Source: Rhizobium sp. CCGE 510 (GTDB lineage Bacteria > Pseudomonadota > Alphaproteobacteria > Rhizobiales > Rhizobiaceae). From it: a stretch of 64,000 bases of DNA. The DNA is taken from contig NZ_AEYF01000022.1 of assembly GCF_000292525.1 (NCBI RefSeq), positions 62,001 to 126,000 of the forward strand, written 5' to 3'. The notes under the pieces are model-generated. The model ran no database searches. It was not told the origin of the DNA and worked only from the letters and a program-made list of their open reading frames with translations. The position numbers and the translations under genes were made by a program. Each line of letters opens with the position of its first letter. Positions within the stretch are counted from its first letter, which is position 1. Below, one piece after another: positions 8,531-19,056 of the stretch.

Positions 8531-10486
8531 ATGCGCACTTTGAATCTGGGCATCCTCGCCCATGTGGATGCAGGCAAGACTAGCCTTACCGAAAGACTGC
8601 TTTTTGACGCCGGCATCATCGACAAGCTTGGCAGCGTCGATACCGGCAATACACAGACGGACACTCTCGAACTCGAGCGGCAACGCGGCATCACCATCAG
8701 GGCCGCGGTGGTGTCGTTTGCGATCGGCGACACGACCGTCAATCTGATCGATACACCCGGCCACCCCGACTTCATCGCCGAGGTCGATCGGGTGTTAGGA
8801 TGGCTGGACGCGGCGGTCGTCGTCGTTTCGGCGGTCGAAGGCGTGCAGGCACAGACGCGGGTGCTGGTGCGGGCGTTGCGGCGGCTTGGCATTCCCTTCG
8901 TCTTCTTCGTCAACAAGGTCGATCGTCTTGGCGCCGGGTATCCGGAGGTGCTGGAGGCGCTTGCCGCCCAACTGACGGTCAGGCCGATCGCCATGTCTTC
9001 CGTCATCGATGCCGGCAGCAAGCTGGCGCGGGTTGAGGCTCTGGCAACGGGAGAAGAGCCGCTTTTTTCCGCGCTGTGCGAGGCCCTCGGGGAAAACGAC
9101 GAGGCGTTGCTCGATGATTATGTGCTCGCTCCCGAGCGGCTGACGGCGGAAAGGCTCGGCTGCTGTCTGGCCGATCAGGTCGCGCGCGGGCTGGTACATC
9201 CCGTCTTCGCCGGGGCGGCCATGACCGGCGCCGGCGTGCCCGCGCTGACCTCGGCCATCGCGACGCTGCTGCCCGCACGGCGGCCCGATCCGGACGGGCC
9301 GATTGCCGGCAAGATCTTCAAGATCGAGCGCGGCTGGGGCGGCGAGAAGCTATCCTATCTCTACCTGACCTCGGGCACGGTGCGACTGCGGCAATATCTG
9401 GATCTTCCCAGGGGCGAGGAGCGGGCGACGGCGATCCAGCTTTTCGAAGCCGGCCGCAGTCATGGTGCGGAAAGCTTTCGCGCCGGACAGATCGCCCGTG
9501 TCAGCGGCCTTGCGGGCGCGCGGATCGGCGATGCGGTGGGCGGCGATCCAGCCTCGGTCGGTCGGGCGCATTTTGCCCCGCCGACGCTCGAAACCCGCGT
9601 CCTTGCCCGACGGCCCTCCGACGAGGCGGCTCTCTGGCTGGCGCTGAACCGGATGGCCGAACAGGATCCGTTGATCAATCTGCGCCGGAACGAGCAGGCG
9701 GACGAGGTCTTCGTGTCCCTTTACGGCGAGGTGCAGAAGGAGGTCATCCAATCGACCCTGCTGACCGATTTCGGTCTTGAGGCCGGCTTTGAGGAAAGCA
9801 CGATCATCTTGGTCGAGAGGCTTGTCGGCACGGGAGACGGCCTGCAGATCCTCTTCAAGGAGCCCAATCCCTTCCTGGCGACCGTTGGCCTGCGGGTCGA
9901 GCCACGTCCTCCCGGCTCCGGCAACAGCTTCGCGCTTGAGGTGGAGGTCGGCCAGATGCCGATCGCCTTTTACCGGTCGGTCGAGGAAAGCGTGTTCGAA
10001 ACGCTGAAGCAGGGCATCTTCGGCTGGCAAGTCATCGATTGCCACGTGGCGATGACGGCGGCGCGTTACAGTTCGCCGGCAAGCACCGCCGCCGATTTCA
10101 GGCAACTGACGCCCTGGGTGCTGGCAACGGCGCTATCGGCAGCGCAAACCGTCATGTGCGAGCCGATCGACCGCTTTCATCTCGAAGCACCGGTCGAAAG
10201 CCTGAGCAACGTGCTCACCCTGCTTGCGAAATCCGCCGCGACGACGACGGCTTCCGTGATCGTCGATGGCGTAGCCCGGCTCGAAGGCACCATGGCGTCT
10301 CAGATGGTTCAAAATGTCCAGCAGCAATTGCCGCGGCTGACGAGCGGGGCAGGGACGATGGAAACCGGCTTCGACCACTACGCGACGATGGCCGGCCCTC
10401 CGCGCGTCCGCCGGCGTTCGTGGCCTGATCCATTCAACCCGGTCGAATATCTGCTGCGGTTGCAGTCCAAGAGAGCTTCATACTGA
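8531..10486 (+). CDS. TetM/OtrA-like ribosomal protection translation GTPase
   Basis: 651 residues with EF-G-like architecture. GTPase motifs are G1 AHVDAGKTS (10-18), G3 DTPGH (74-78) and G4 NKVD (about 127-130), followed by domains II-V and a C-terminal extension ending PFNPVEYLLRLQSKRASY. The AHVDAGKTSLTERLL start is that of the Tet(M)/OtrA branch rather than EF-G. The family frees ribosomes from tetracycline; chromosomal rhizobial members may instead be housekeeping translation factors, so resistance is not proven. Confidence 0.85.
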   Translation: MRTLNLGILAHVDAGKTSLTERLLFDAGIIDKLGSVDTGNTQTDTLELERQRGITIRAAVVSFAIGDTTVNLIDTPGHPDFIAEVDRVLGWLDAAVVVVSAVEGVQAQTRVLVRALRRLGIPFVFFVNKVDRLGAGYPEVLEALAAQLTVRPIAMSSVIDAGSKLARVEALATGEEPLFSALCEALGENDEALLDDYVLAPERLTAERLGCCLADQVARGLVHPVFAGAAMTGAGVPALTSAIATLLPARRPDPDGPIAGKIFKIERGWGGEKLSYLYLTSGTVRLRQYLDLPRGEERATAIQLFEAGRSHGAESFRAGQIARVSGLAGARIGDAVGGDPASVGRAHFAPPTLETRVLARRPSDEAALWLALNRMAEQDPLINLRRNEQADEVFVSLYGEVQKEVIQSTLLTDFGLEAGFEESTIILVERLVGTGDGLQILFKEPNPFLATVGLRVEPRPPGSGNSFALEVEVGQMPIAFYRSVEESVFETLKQGIFGWQVIDCHVAMTAARYSSPASTAADFRQLTPWVLATALSAAQTVMCEPIDRFHLEAPVESLSNVLTLLAKSAATTTASVIVDGVARLEGTMASQMVQNVQQQLPRLTSGAGTMETGFDHYATMAGPPRVRRRSWPDPFNPVEYLLRLQSKRASY

Positions 10487-10628
10487 GGTGCGCGGGCCGA
10501 AGGCCGGAGCCTCAAGCCACGGGCGGATGTTCCGACGTGGCGGGCGAGAGCGGCGTTGGGTGATGCTTCGAGGCTTCGCCCTAAGGGCTACGCACCTCAG
10601 CACGAGGACGGATGGTGGGTGCCGTTGC

Positions 10629-10658
10629 AAAAAAAAGGCGGCCCCCGAAGGAGCCGCC
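10629..10658 (-). terminator. Rho-independent terminator of the alcohol dehydrogenase gene
   Basis: On the minus strand a GGCGGC..GCCGCC hairpin is followed by eight T residues (A-run at 10629-10636 on the plus strand), 10 bp beyond the dehydrogenase stop. Confidence 0.85.
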
Positions 10659-10667
10659 TCGCATTCC

Positions 10668-11714
10668 TCAAGCCGCCAGCGAGGCGATATCGATGACGAA
10701 GCGATAGCGGACGTCGCTTTTCAGGACGCGTTCATAGGCTTCGTTGACCTGCTGGATGTTGATCTTCTCGATCTCGGAGACGATGTTGTGCTTGCCGCAG
10801 AAGTCCAGCATTTCCTGGGTTTCCTTGATCGAGCCGATCATTGAGCCGGAAATGCTCTTGCGGCCTGGGACCAGCGAGAAGGCGTGGACCGGGATCGGGT
10901 TTTCGGGAACGCCGACCACCACGAAGGCGCCATCCACTTTCACGAGGCCGAGATAGGCGTTCCAGTCGATCTCGGCGCTGACCGTGCAGATGATAAGGTC
11001 GAAGGCGCCGGCGAGCTTCGTGAAGGTTTCCGGGTCGTTGGTGGCGTAGTATTCCTTGGCGCCGAGCTTCAGACCGTCTTCCTTCTTGGAAAGGCTCTGG
11101 GAGAGAACGGTGATGTCGGCGCCCATGGCGGAACCGAGCTTGACGCCCATATGGCCGAGGCCACCCATGCCGACAATCGCGATCTTCTTGCCGGGGCCGG
11201 CATTCCAGTGGCGCAGCGGCGAATAGAGCGTGATACCGGCGCAGAGCAGCGGCGCCGAGGCGTCGAGCGGAAGGTTGTCCGGAATGGACATGACGTAGCC
11301 TTCCTTCACGACGATCGAGTCGGAATAGCCGCCCTGCGTCCGCGTCTTCCCATCGGCTTCGAAATCATTATAGGTACCGCTGAGACCCGGCATATACTGC
11401 TCCCGATCGAGATCGCGCTCGGCGCAGCCGACGCAGGAATCGACGAAGCAGCCGACGCCGACGCGGTCGCCGACCTTGAATTTGGTCACGGCGGAACCGA
11501 CGGCCGTGACGATGCCGGCGATCTCGTGGCCTGGCACGATCGGGTAGACGGCGTTCTTCCATTCGTTGCGGACGGTGTGGATGTCCGAATGGCAGATGCC
11601 GGCAAACTTGATGTCGATGACGACGTCATCGGCGTTCGGCTCGCGGCGTTCGAAGGTAAACGGGGTCAACGGTTGCGACGCGTCGGTTGCGGCATAGCCT
11701 TTTGCGATAGCCAT
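10668..11714 (-). CDS. Zinc-type NAD(P)-dependent alcohol dehydrogenase (YahK/CAD-like)
   Basis: 348 residues. Catalytic zinc ligands are visible: [10 protein letters not shown] (Cys) and GHEIAGIV (His-Glu), with a later Cys in [14 protein letters not shown]; the coenzyme motif [13 protein letters not shown] is intact. The structural-zinc loop reads [17 protein letters not shown], so two of the usual four cysteines are missing. It likely reduces aldehydes with NADPH. Divergent from the AraC regulator at 11932. Confidence 0.9.
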   Translation of the reverse strand: MAIAKGYAATDASQPLTPFTFERREPNADDVVIDIKFAGICHSDIHTVRNEWKNAVYPIVPGHEIAGIVTAVGSAVTKFKVGDRVGVGCFVDSCVGCAERDLDREQYMPGLSGTYNDFEADGKTRTQGGYSDSIVVKEGYVMSIPDNLPLDASAPLLCAGITLYSPLRHWNAGPGKKIAIVGMGGLGHMGVKLGSAMGADITVLSQSLSKKEDGLKLGAKEYYATNDPETFTKLAGAFDLIICTVSAEIDWNAYLGLVKVDGAFVVVGVPENPIPVHAFSLVPGRKSISGSMIGSIKETQEMLDFCGKHNIVSEIEKINIQQVNEAYERVLKSDVRYRFVIDIASLAA

Positions 11715-11931
11715 CTGAAGCTTCCTTTGGGGTTGGGAGGGGTTGAGCGGGATGGCGGACTATTGCCCGGAACTGGCCAAGGGCGTTAGAGTGATCCTCT
11801 CAGCTTCTTGCACGATCCTGCAAAAGTGAGGCGCCCGCCTGTTTGCGAAATGCCAAAGGCACTCTAGATGAGGGCGGTATCGCCCGCGCCAGACAACTGA
11901 CAGTCAGACAGCCGACAGAAAGAGTTGCCGC

Positions 11932-12840
11932 ATGACTTTGCCTTTCAGCCCCTATCAGGAAATTGTCGACATCGCGATGCGGTTCGCGCCTGGCGACGGT
12001 GAGTTCTCGACAGAGATCGGCAATCTTCACGTCAGCCGCCGGTCCAAGCCCAGCGATCCGCTGCACGGCAGCTACCGGCCCTGTTTCGCCTTCGTGCTGC
12101 AGGGGGCGAAAAGCCTGCAGCTTGGCACGGAAGTTATCAGCTATGGAACTGGAGACTATCTGCTGACCTCGCTAGACTTGCCGGTCGCCTGGCGGGTGAC
12201 GGAGGCAAGCCCCGAGGTTCCGCATCTCTGCCTGGGGCTGGCGATCGATTCCGAAAAGTTGCTGGAGTTACTCAGCCGCATCGATATTCCGCCCCCGGCC
12301 GTCCATACCGACGGACAGCGCGGGATGGTGGTGAACGTTGCGCCGCCGGAGCTTATGGATGCCGCGGTCCGCCTGCTGCGCTTGCTCGATCGTCCAGGCG
12401 ACATTCCCGCCATGGCGCCACTGATCGAGCAGGAAATCCTCTACCGGGTGCTGACCGGGCCGCACGGCGCCCGGCTGATCAACATCGCCACGGCTGACAG
12501 CCACAGCAACAGGATCGCGCGCGCCGTCGCCTGGCTGAAGGAGAATTTCGCCCGGCCGCTGCGCATCGAGGACCTTGCCGACCGTGTCAACATGAGCGTC
12601 TCGTCCTTCCATCACCATTTCAAGTCGGTCACGGCAATGACGCCGGTGCAGTATCAGAAGCAGCTTCGCTTGCATGAGGCACGCCGCCTGATGTTCGTCG
12701 AGCGTCTCGATGCCGGCACGGCGGGCCACCGCGTCGGCTATCAAAGTCCGTCGCAGTTCACTCGCGAATACGGGCGCCTCTACGGCGCCTCGCCGGCCCG
12801 CGATGTCGACGGCGCGCGCGAGGTCATGGCAGCGGAATAG
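11932..12840 (+). CDS. AraC-family transcriptional regulator
   Basis: 302 residues: an N-terminal AraC_N-type cupin domain (CFAFVLQGAKSLQLG, then GDYLLTSLDLPVAWRV) and a C-terminal double HTH (RPLRIEDLADRVNMSVSSFHHHFKSV and the second HTH near VGYQSPSQFTREYGRLYG). It matches the AraC group commonly found divergent from aldehyde/alcohol dehydrogenases and probably activates the gene at 10668-11714. Confidence 0.9.
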   Translation: MTLPFSPYQEIVDIAMRFAPGDGEFSTEIGNLHVSRRSKPSDPLHGSYRPCFAFVLQGAKSLQLGTEVISYGTGDYLLTSLDLPVAWRVTEASPEVPHLCLGLAIDSEKLLELLSRIDIPPPAVHTDGQRGMVVNVAPPELMDAAVRLLRLLDRPGDIPAMAPLIEQEILYRVLTGPHGARLINIATADSHSNRIARAVAWLKENFARPLRIEDLADRVNMSVSSFHHHFKSVTAMTPVQYQKQLRLHEARRLMFVERLDAGTAGHRVGYQSPSQFTREYGRLYGASPARDVDGAREVMAAE

Positions 12841-12934
12841 CGCGCGACGCACCAAGGCACGCCGCGGCATTAAAGGATGTTTGACGTTTCGTGGCTAGTC
12901 TGGCGCCGAATATCAAGCAGGCACCGCTGTCCGC

Positions 12935-13993
12935 ATGACGCAAGTACCACTTCTTTCCATCATCGCGCCTTGTCATAACGAGGAAGAGGGCCTGCGCGAG
13001 TTCTGCCGCCGCTCCGCCGCTGCTGCTCAGAGCGTCGCCGGCGATGCCTTCGAACTCATTCTCGTCGATGACGGCTCCTCTGATCGCACCTGGGAGATCA
13101 TTTCGGATCTGGCGGCAAAAATGCCGCAGGTGCTCGGCGTTCGTCTGCTGCGCAATCACGGCCATCAGCTGGCGGCGACGGCAGGGCTTTCGGCGTCGCG
13201 GGGCGAGCGCGTGCTGCTGATCGATGCCGATCTTCAGGACCCGCCCGAGCTTCTCTTGATGATGATGCCGATCATGGAGCGCGGCGCCGACGTCGTCTAC
13301 GGTCAGCGCACGCGACGCGAGGGCGAAACCTGGTTCAAACTCGCGTCCGCTTCGCTTTTCTATCGCGCCCTCTCCAAGCTTGCTTCCGTAACCATCCCGC
13401 GCGATACCGGCGACTTTCGGCTGATGCGCCGGCGCGTCGTCGATATTTTACTGGCGATGCCGGAGCGTGATCGCTTTATCCGCGGCATGGTCAGCTGGAT
13501 CGGCGGCAGGCAGGTGGCTCTCCCCTACGAGAGGGATGCCCGTTTTGCCGGCGCGACGAAATATCCGCTGCGCAAGATGATCAATTTTGCGCTCGATGCG
13601 ATTACCAGCTTTTCAACGACGCCGCTGCGTATAGCCACATGGCTCGGCATGGTCAGTGCCGGCGTCGCGATGGCGCTGCTGGTCTACACCTTCGTTCGCT
13701 GGCTGCAAGGCGAAACCGTCACCGGCTGGTCGTCGATCATGGCAACCGTCAGTGCCTTCAGCGCCATCCAGCTGATCTGCATCGGCATCATCGGCGAGTA
13801 TCTCGGCCGTCTCGTGCAGGAGAGCAAGAAGCGGCCGATGTTCATGATCGAGACAATCCTGCGCGGCGGCGAACCGGCCGAACTGCCCACGACTTTCTCG
13901 GAGATGGGCGCCGGCGACAAGCGCGCCGCACTGGACGCAGCCTTTGCACCCGGTGAGCCGTCGCGGTCGCAAAAGAGCGGTCGGATCGGCTGA
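12935..13993 (+). CDS. GT2 family glycosyltransferase with two C-terminal TM segments
   Basis: 352 residues. The GT-A fold is clear: IIAPCHNEEEGL, VDDGSSDRT and the metal-binding DADLQDPPEL, followed by two C-terminal membrane helices (IATWLGMVSAGVAMALLVYT and SAIQLICIGIIGEYLGRL). This is the GtrB/ArnC/DPM1 layout: transfer of a sugar to a polyprenyl phosphate on the cytoplasmic face. Its TGA overlaps the next gene's ATG by one base, so the two are translationally coupled. Confidence 0.9.
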   Translation: MTQVPLLSIIAPCHNEEEGLREFCRRSAAAAQSVAGDAFELILVDDGSSDRTWEIISDLAAKMPQVLGVRLLRNHGHQLAATAGLSASRGERVLLIDADLQDPPELLLMMMPIMERGADVVYGQRTRREGETWFKLASASLFYRALSKLASVTIPRDTGDFRLMRRRVVDILLAMPERDRFIRGMVSWIGGRQVALPYERDARFAGATKYPLRKMINFALDAITSFSTTPLRIATWLGMVSAGVAMALLVYTFVRWLQGETVTGWSSIMATVSAFSAIQLICIGIIGEYLGRLVQESKKRPMFMIETILRGGEPAELPTTFSEMGAGDKRAALDAAFAPGEPSRSQKSGRIG

Positions 13994-15675
13994 TGGACCG
14001 GATCGCCGCGCCTGCCGTGGTTGCAGCCGGGTCCAAGGAAACGACTGCCCGGCAAGATTCCACTGCTGCGATCGTCGTTTTCGTCGGGCTCGCTGCGGCC
14101 CTGGTCCTGCTCTTTCCCTTCCCGCCGGTTCTCGATTACGCCAATCATTACGCCCGTATCTGGCTGCTTTCGGGCGGAATCGGCGAACAGCCGTTTCCTG
14201 AGATCTACGCGGTCGATTGGAACCGCACATTCACCAATGTCGGGATCGACGTTATCGCCACCTGGCTGGGGCCGTTTGTCGGCGCCGACCGATTAGCGCG
14301 CGCTTTGCTTTTCCTGGCGATCGTGCTGCCGCCGCTTGGGGCGATTGCCCTGCACCGCGCGCTTTTCGGCGGCCGGCACCACTGGCAGACCGCCATTCTG
14401 TCGCTCGGATGGTGCGCGACCATGATCGGCGGTTTTATCAACTTCCAGATCGGCCTCGGCATGGCGCTCGTCTTCGCCTGCATCGACCTGCGGCTGCAGG
14501 GCAGGAATCCCGCCCTGCAGTTTGCCTGGCGGCTCGCCGCCGCATTGCTGCTGACGGTAATGCATCTCTTCTCGCTCGGCTTCTATATGGCGATCGTCTG
14601 CGGCCTCGAATTTTCCTGGCGCGTCGATATATTGCGATCGAAGTCCGGTCTTCTCAGGCTCGCCGGCCGGCTGGCGCTGGCGCTTGGAGCCTGTATCCTG
14701 CCGCCGCTCGCGCTCTATATCCATACGGCGGCTCTGCCGAATGCCGGTGGCGACGGCCTTGGCCTTGTCTGGAATGACGGCATCGTCCTGATTGCCCTCA
14801 ATCTGCTCTCCGCCATCACGACCTATGTCCCGGTGGTGGATGTCGTGTTGGTGCTGCCACTGATCCTGATCTGCACGCGTGCTGCACGCGCGGGCGACAT
14901 CCGCGTGCATGCGGGGCTTGCCGTCGCCACCTGCGGCCTGCTGATGCTCTCGTGTATTGCACCTCGCCACATGCTCGGCACCGGATGGATCAGTTGGCGC
15001 TTTCCGATCATGGCGGCGCTCGTTGCCATGGCAATGATGTGCCCGTTTGCTCATCTCACGCGCCGGCAGGCGCTGTTGCTGGCGCTCGTCATCAATCTTG
15101 CGGTCTTCGGCCGGACCGGCTGGATCGGCTGGAACTGGTGGCTGGCACAGCAGGACGTCGCTGCCGTCGAGACTGTGCTGAAAAAGGTGCCGGCCGGTGC
15201 GGCTGTGCTGCCTCTGGGGCATGAACCCGAGGCATTGGGTGGCCTTGCCCACTCCAACCGGCATTTTTCATGGGGGCTGGATACGTTCAGACACCTGCCG
15301 ACGCTCGCCGTACCCTTATCGCATGCTTTCGTACCGACGCTCTTCACCGCCAAAGGCAAGCAGCCGCTAGCCGTTCTGCCGCCATGGTCGGAGATCGCGG
15401 TTCCCGAGGGCAATCTATTGTCGATCGGCGTGCTTTCATGCCCGGCAATGATGCAGGAATATAGAGATTTTACGCCCTATCTGTCGGATTGGCGCAGACG
15501 TTTCGATTTCATCCTCGTCGCCAATGCCGATATTCCCGACCGCTATGTCGGCGCCGTCATGCCGGCGGGCGTGAGGCTGATCGAAGATGCAGGTTTCGCA
15601 AAGCTCTACGCGATCGACAAGGCGACGCCGGCAGAACCTCTCTCGATCCCCGCCGGTTGCGCGAGGGCGTCTTAG
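13993..15675 (+). CDS. Polytopic membrane protein, likely glycosyltransferase partner
   Basis: 560 residues with about ten hydrophobic segments (for example IVVFVGLAAALVLLFPF near the N-terminus and LLLTVMHLFSLGFYMAIVCG), then a C-terminal soluble region of about 180 residues. It starts one base inside the GT2 stop codon. Placement after a polyprenyl-phosphate sugar synthase suggests a GT-C-type transferase or a flippase using that lipid-linked sugar, but I do not recognize a catalytic motif with certainty. Confidence 0.7.
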   Translation: MDRIAAPAVVAAGSKETTARQDSTAAIVVFVGLAAALVLLFPFPPVLDYANHYARIWLLSGGIGEQPFPEIYAVDWNRTFTNVGIDVIATWLGPFVGADRLARALLFLAIVLPPLGAIALHRALFGGRHHWQTAILSLGWCATMIGGFINFQIGLGMALVFACIDLRLQGRNPALQFAWRLAAALLLTVMHLFSLGFYMAIVCGLEFSWRVDILRSKSGLLRLAGRLALALGACILPPLALYIHTAALPNAGGDGLGLVWNDGIVLIALNLLSAITTYVPVVDVVLVLPLILICTRAARAGDIRVHAGLAVATCGLLMLSCIAPRHMLGTGWISWRFPIMAALVAMAMMCPFAHLTRRQALLLALVINLAVFGRTGWIGWNWWLAQQDVAAVETVLKKVPAGAAVLPLGHEPEALGGLAHSNRHFSWGLDTFRHLPTLAVPLSHAFVPTLFTAKGKQPLAVLPPWSEIAVPEGNLLSIGVLSCPAMMQEYRDFTPYLSDWRRRFDFILVANADIPDRYVGAVMPAGVRLIEDAGFAKLYAIDKATPAEPLSIPAGCARAS

Positions 15676-15680
15676 AGCGG

Positions 15681-16046
15681 TCAGCCGGGGAGTTTCAGCG
15701 CCTTGTCGGCACGGCATCTGGCGAGCTTCAGCTGGCGGAAGGAGAGGATTTTCGTGATGCGGTCCTTGCCATCAGTTTCGACGCTCATGCAGGCGCAGGC
15801 ATAGCCGTAATTGCCGTTGGTTTTGACATAATCATGTTCGGAGAGGTCTGAGATCAGCTCCATGCCTTCCACCTCGCCGGCATCGTCACCCTGGGTCATG
15901 ATCGTCCAGGTGTTGTCGGCATCCTGTAGCCACCAGTTGGCGGGCGTCGGGTTCTCGATCCAGCCGCAACGGTTCTCGGCGGCCGACGCGCTGGTTGCGA
16001 CCACAAGGGTTGCGGTCATCACCGCGGTGGCTATCCGGTATTTCAT
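15681..16046 (-). CDS. DUF4087 family secreted protein
   Basis: 121 residues from MKYRIATAVMTATLVVATSASA, a clear signal peptide, chosen over an upstream start because AAGGAAG lies just ahead. The mature part has CGWIENPTPANWWLQDADNTW, characteristic of DUF4087, and a terminal CACMSVETD region with paired cysteines. Periplasmic; function unknown. It follows a frameshifted gene by 22 bp, so the two were probably one operon. Confidence 0.8.
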   Translation of the reverse strand: MKYRIATAVMTATLVVATSASAAENRCGWIENPTPANWWLQDADNTWTIMTQGDDAGEVEGMELISDLSEHDYVKTNGNYGYACACMSVETDGKDRITKILSFRQLKLARCRADKALKLPG

Positions 16047-16068
16047 GGGTCTTCCTTGTTGCTGGATT

Positions 16069-16513
16069 TCAATTGTTGACCGCGATGATCGCCCAATGAC
16101 TTGCCTTACAGCCATTGTCCTCGCAAATCGCCCCCATCCAGATCGCGCCGTCCGCGAGCATGACGCCGTCGCTGTTGACGAAGAGATCCTGATATTGCTG
16201 GCGCCCGACGGCCGCTGCGCGTTTCCGGTGTCACCAGATCGTCAAAATTGTCGACGAAATCCTCGGCGCTCGCGACGTCATAGCTCTCGCCATTGGCCTT
16301 GACCGTCAGCGGGTATTCGGCAAGGCCGGCGATGGTTTCGGCGTCGCCCGCGCGCATGGCTTGAACGAGTTGGCGCAGCGGCCGGTCGAATCCTGCGGCA
16401 TCGCCGTGCAGTTCTTCGATGCGGTTATAGACGTCGCTGTCGGATTGCGCGAAAGCGCCGGAGCCAAGGAAAATTGCTCCGAGCAAGAAAACAGCTGCAG
16501 ACAGGCGTGACAT
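16069..16513 (-). pseudogene. Frameshifted secreted protein
   Basis: Starts MSRLSAAVFLLGAIFLGSGA (signal peptide) with GGAGG six bases upstream, reads through FDDLVTPETR and then loses frame at about 16220. In the alternative frame the sequence continues sensibly as AAVGRQQYQDLFVNSDGV and ends GCKASHWAIIAVNN. Restoring the frame needs two extra bases in a GCGC run, consistent with contraction of a GC repeat or a sequencing error. Function unknown. Confidence 0.7.
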
Positions 16514-16665
16514 CGAAGCCTCCGGGCAAATGGGTAGATCGACATTATCCGATCGCTGAGGATTCGCGCCTATCCAATTCTGGTGCTTCATCGGGGTTTC
16601 ACGTATTAAAAAGATATCCGGGCTTCTTGACGGCCCGATCGGTTTGTCGCATAAAGCTCACGAAC

Positions 16666-16681
16666 CGTACCGTACGGTACG
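16666..16681. promoter_or_regulatory. Perfect 16-bp palindrome at a TetR start, candidate autoregulatory operator
   Basis: CGTACCGTACGGTACG lies four bases before the ATG of the TetR gene at 16685. Its position would block transcription or translation initiation when occupied. Confidence 0.6.
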
Positions 16682-16684
16682 TAT

Positions 16685-17350
16685 ATGGGAGCCGTGACCG
16701 TGTCCGTCGATACCGCAGAGCCGAGCGAATTTTCGCCGCGCCAGAACGCCGTTCTGGAGCAGGCACTGCGGCTGCTCGTCGATGGCGGCGAGAAGGCGCT
16801 GACGACTTCTGGTGTCGCACGTGCCGCCAATTGCTCGAAGGAAAGCCTCTACAAGTGGTTCGGCGATCGCGATGGGTTGCTGTCGGCGATGATTGCCTAT
16901 CAGGCGAGCAAGGTGCGCACCTTCGAACGCAACGGTGAGCGGCTGACGGCGGCGAGCCTGCACGACCATGTCGTGATTTTCGCGCGCGACCTCTTGGAGG
17001 TGCTTGCCGGCGACGTCTCGCTGGCGCTGAACCGGCTGGCGATCGGCCAGTCGAACCGCGATGGCTCAAAGCTCGGCAGGCTGCTGCTCGAGCGCGGCCG
17101 GCGCCAGATCGACCGCCGCGCCATGGCGCTGATCGACGCCGGAAAGAGGGCAGGCCTGCTGCGTTTTTCCGATGCCGACGAGGCTTATCACACACTTTAC
17201 GGCCTTGTCGTTTCCGACCTGCATGTGCGCATGCTGCTCGGTGAACCCGGCCTCAAGGATACCGCACGCCAGGCGGAGAGGGCGGTCACCGCCTTCCTCA
17301 GACTCCACGGCACGGAAAAGGTTCTGGCGGAGATGCCGGTTCTCGGCTGA
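16685..17350 (+). CDS. TetR/AcrR-family transcriptional regulator
   Basis: 221 residues. The HTH spans QNAVLEQALRLLVDGGEKAL to SGVARAANCSKESLYKWFGDRDG, and the remainder is a helical TetR C-terminal domain with FARDLLEVLAGDVSLALNRL. No neighbouring target on the same strand is obvious (ilvC follows by 50 bp but has its own good start region). The operator-like palindrome at 16666 suggests autoregulation. Confidence 0.9.
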   Translation: MGAVTVSVDTAEPSEFSPRQNAVLEQALRLLVDGGEKALTTSGVARAANCSKESLYKWFGDRDGLLSAMIAYQASKVRTFERNGERLTAASLHDHVVIFARDLLEVLAGDVSLALNRLAIGQSNRDGSKLGRLLLERGRRQIDRRAMALIDAGKRAGLLRFSDADEAYHTLYGLVVSDLHVRMLLGEPGLKDTARQAERAVTAFLRLHGTEKVLAEMPVLG

Positions 17351-17364
17351 TTTCGCTTTAATGA

Positions 17365-18420
<1,056 letters not shown>

Positions 18421-18443
18421 GCGGTTTTGGATAGTAGGAATAG

Positions 18444-18469
18444 AAGGCCGGGGTGAAAGCTCCGGCCTT
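18444..18469. terminator. Bidirectional terminator between ilvC and the methyltransferase gene
   Basis: AAGGCCGG / CCGGCCTT inverted repeat with a 10-base loop followed by TTTAT-like sequence on the plus strand; its right edge abuts the stop of the converging methyltransferase gene. Confidence 0.7.
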
Positions 18470-19056
18470 TATCGTTGCGCATTGACCGTCAGCCAGCGCG
18501 TCGGTTTGCCGTCATAGCCGCCGCCGTCGTGTTCGGCGATGGCGAGGTGGCGCCAGCCGTCCTCCGTCAGTAGCGCCGACAGCCAATCGGCAGAGGGATA
18601 GTTGTAGTAACGCCCGAATCCGTCATAGCCCTCCGCTTCTCCTGCCTTAAAGCTTGCGTGGAGGGAGCCGCCGATTTTCAGCGCCCGGCGGATGCGGGCG
18701 AAGACATCCGGCAGCTCGGCCCTTGGGACATGGAGAAGGCTTGCATGCGCCCAGACGCCGTCGAAGGCGCTATCGGCGTCGAGCTCCTGGAACAGCATGA
18801 CCTTGACCGGCCTACCGATCAGCGCTTCCGCCTGTCTGGCAAGCTCGGCGGAGCCATCCGTCGGTGTCGCATCGAAACCCTGCGACAGCATGTAGGCGCT
18901 GTCCTGGCCGCCGCCGCAGCCGAGTTCGAGGATTGCGCCACCGGGTGCGATACGCGCGAGGAAGGCATCGAGCTGCTGCTTCGGCAGGCTGCGCGCCCGG
19001 TTGGCGTATGTCTCGGCGTTTTCTTCGTAAAAGGCGGAGGTCGTGTCACGAGGCAT
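18469..19056 (-). CDS. Class I SAM-dependent methyltransferase
   Basis: 195 residues from MPRDTTSAFYEENAETYANR. Motif I is GAILELGCGGGQDSAYM, followed by a DGSAELARQA acidic loop and a VWAHASLLHVPRAELPDVFA post-motif region of Methyltransf_11/25. Small-molecule methylation is likely; substrate unknown. Its 5' end overlaps the 3' end of the upstream parE gene by 11 bp, so the three genes from parD may be co-transcribed. Confidence 0.85.
   Translation of the reverse strand: MPRDTTSAFYEENAETYANRARSLPKQQLDAFLARIAPGGAILELGCGGGQDSAYMLSQGFDATPTDGSAELARQAEALIGRPVKVMLFQELDADSAFDGVWAHASLLHVPRAELPDVFARIRRALKIGGSLHASFKAGEAEGYDGFGRYYNYPSADWLSALLTEDGWRHLAIAEHDGGGYDGKPTRWLTVNAQR

Noticed and set aside
8473..8581. 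Short frame overlapping the start of the ribosomal protection gene, as a real protein
   Set aside because: It overlaps the GTPase start by many codons; kept only as a possible leader peptide, not as a gene.
12268..12870. Minus-strand frame opposite the AraC gene
   Set aside because: Shadow frame: the AraC reading has recognizable domains and the opposite has none.
14293..15264. Long minus-strand frame opposite the polytopic membrane gene
   Set aside because: Arg/Gln/His-rich complement of a hydrophobic gene, typical of a shadow frame.
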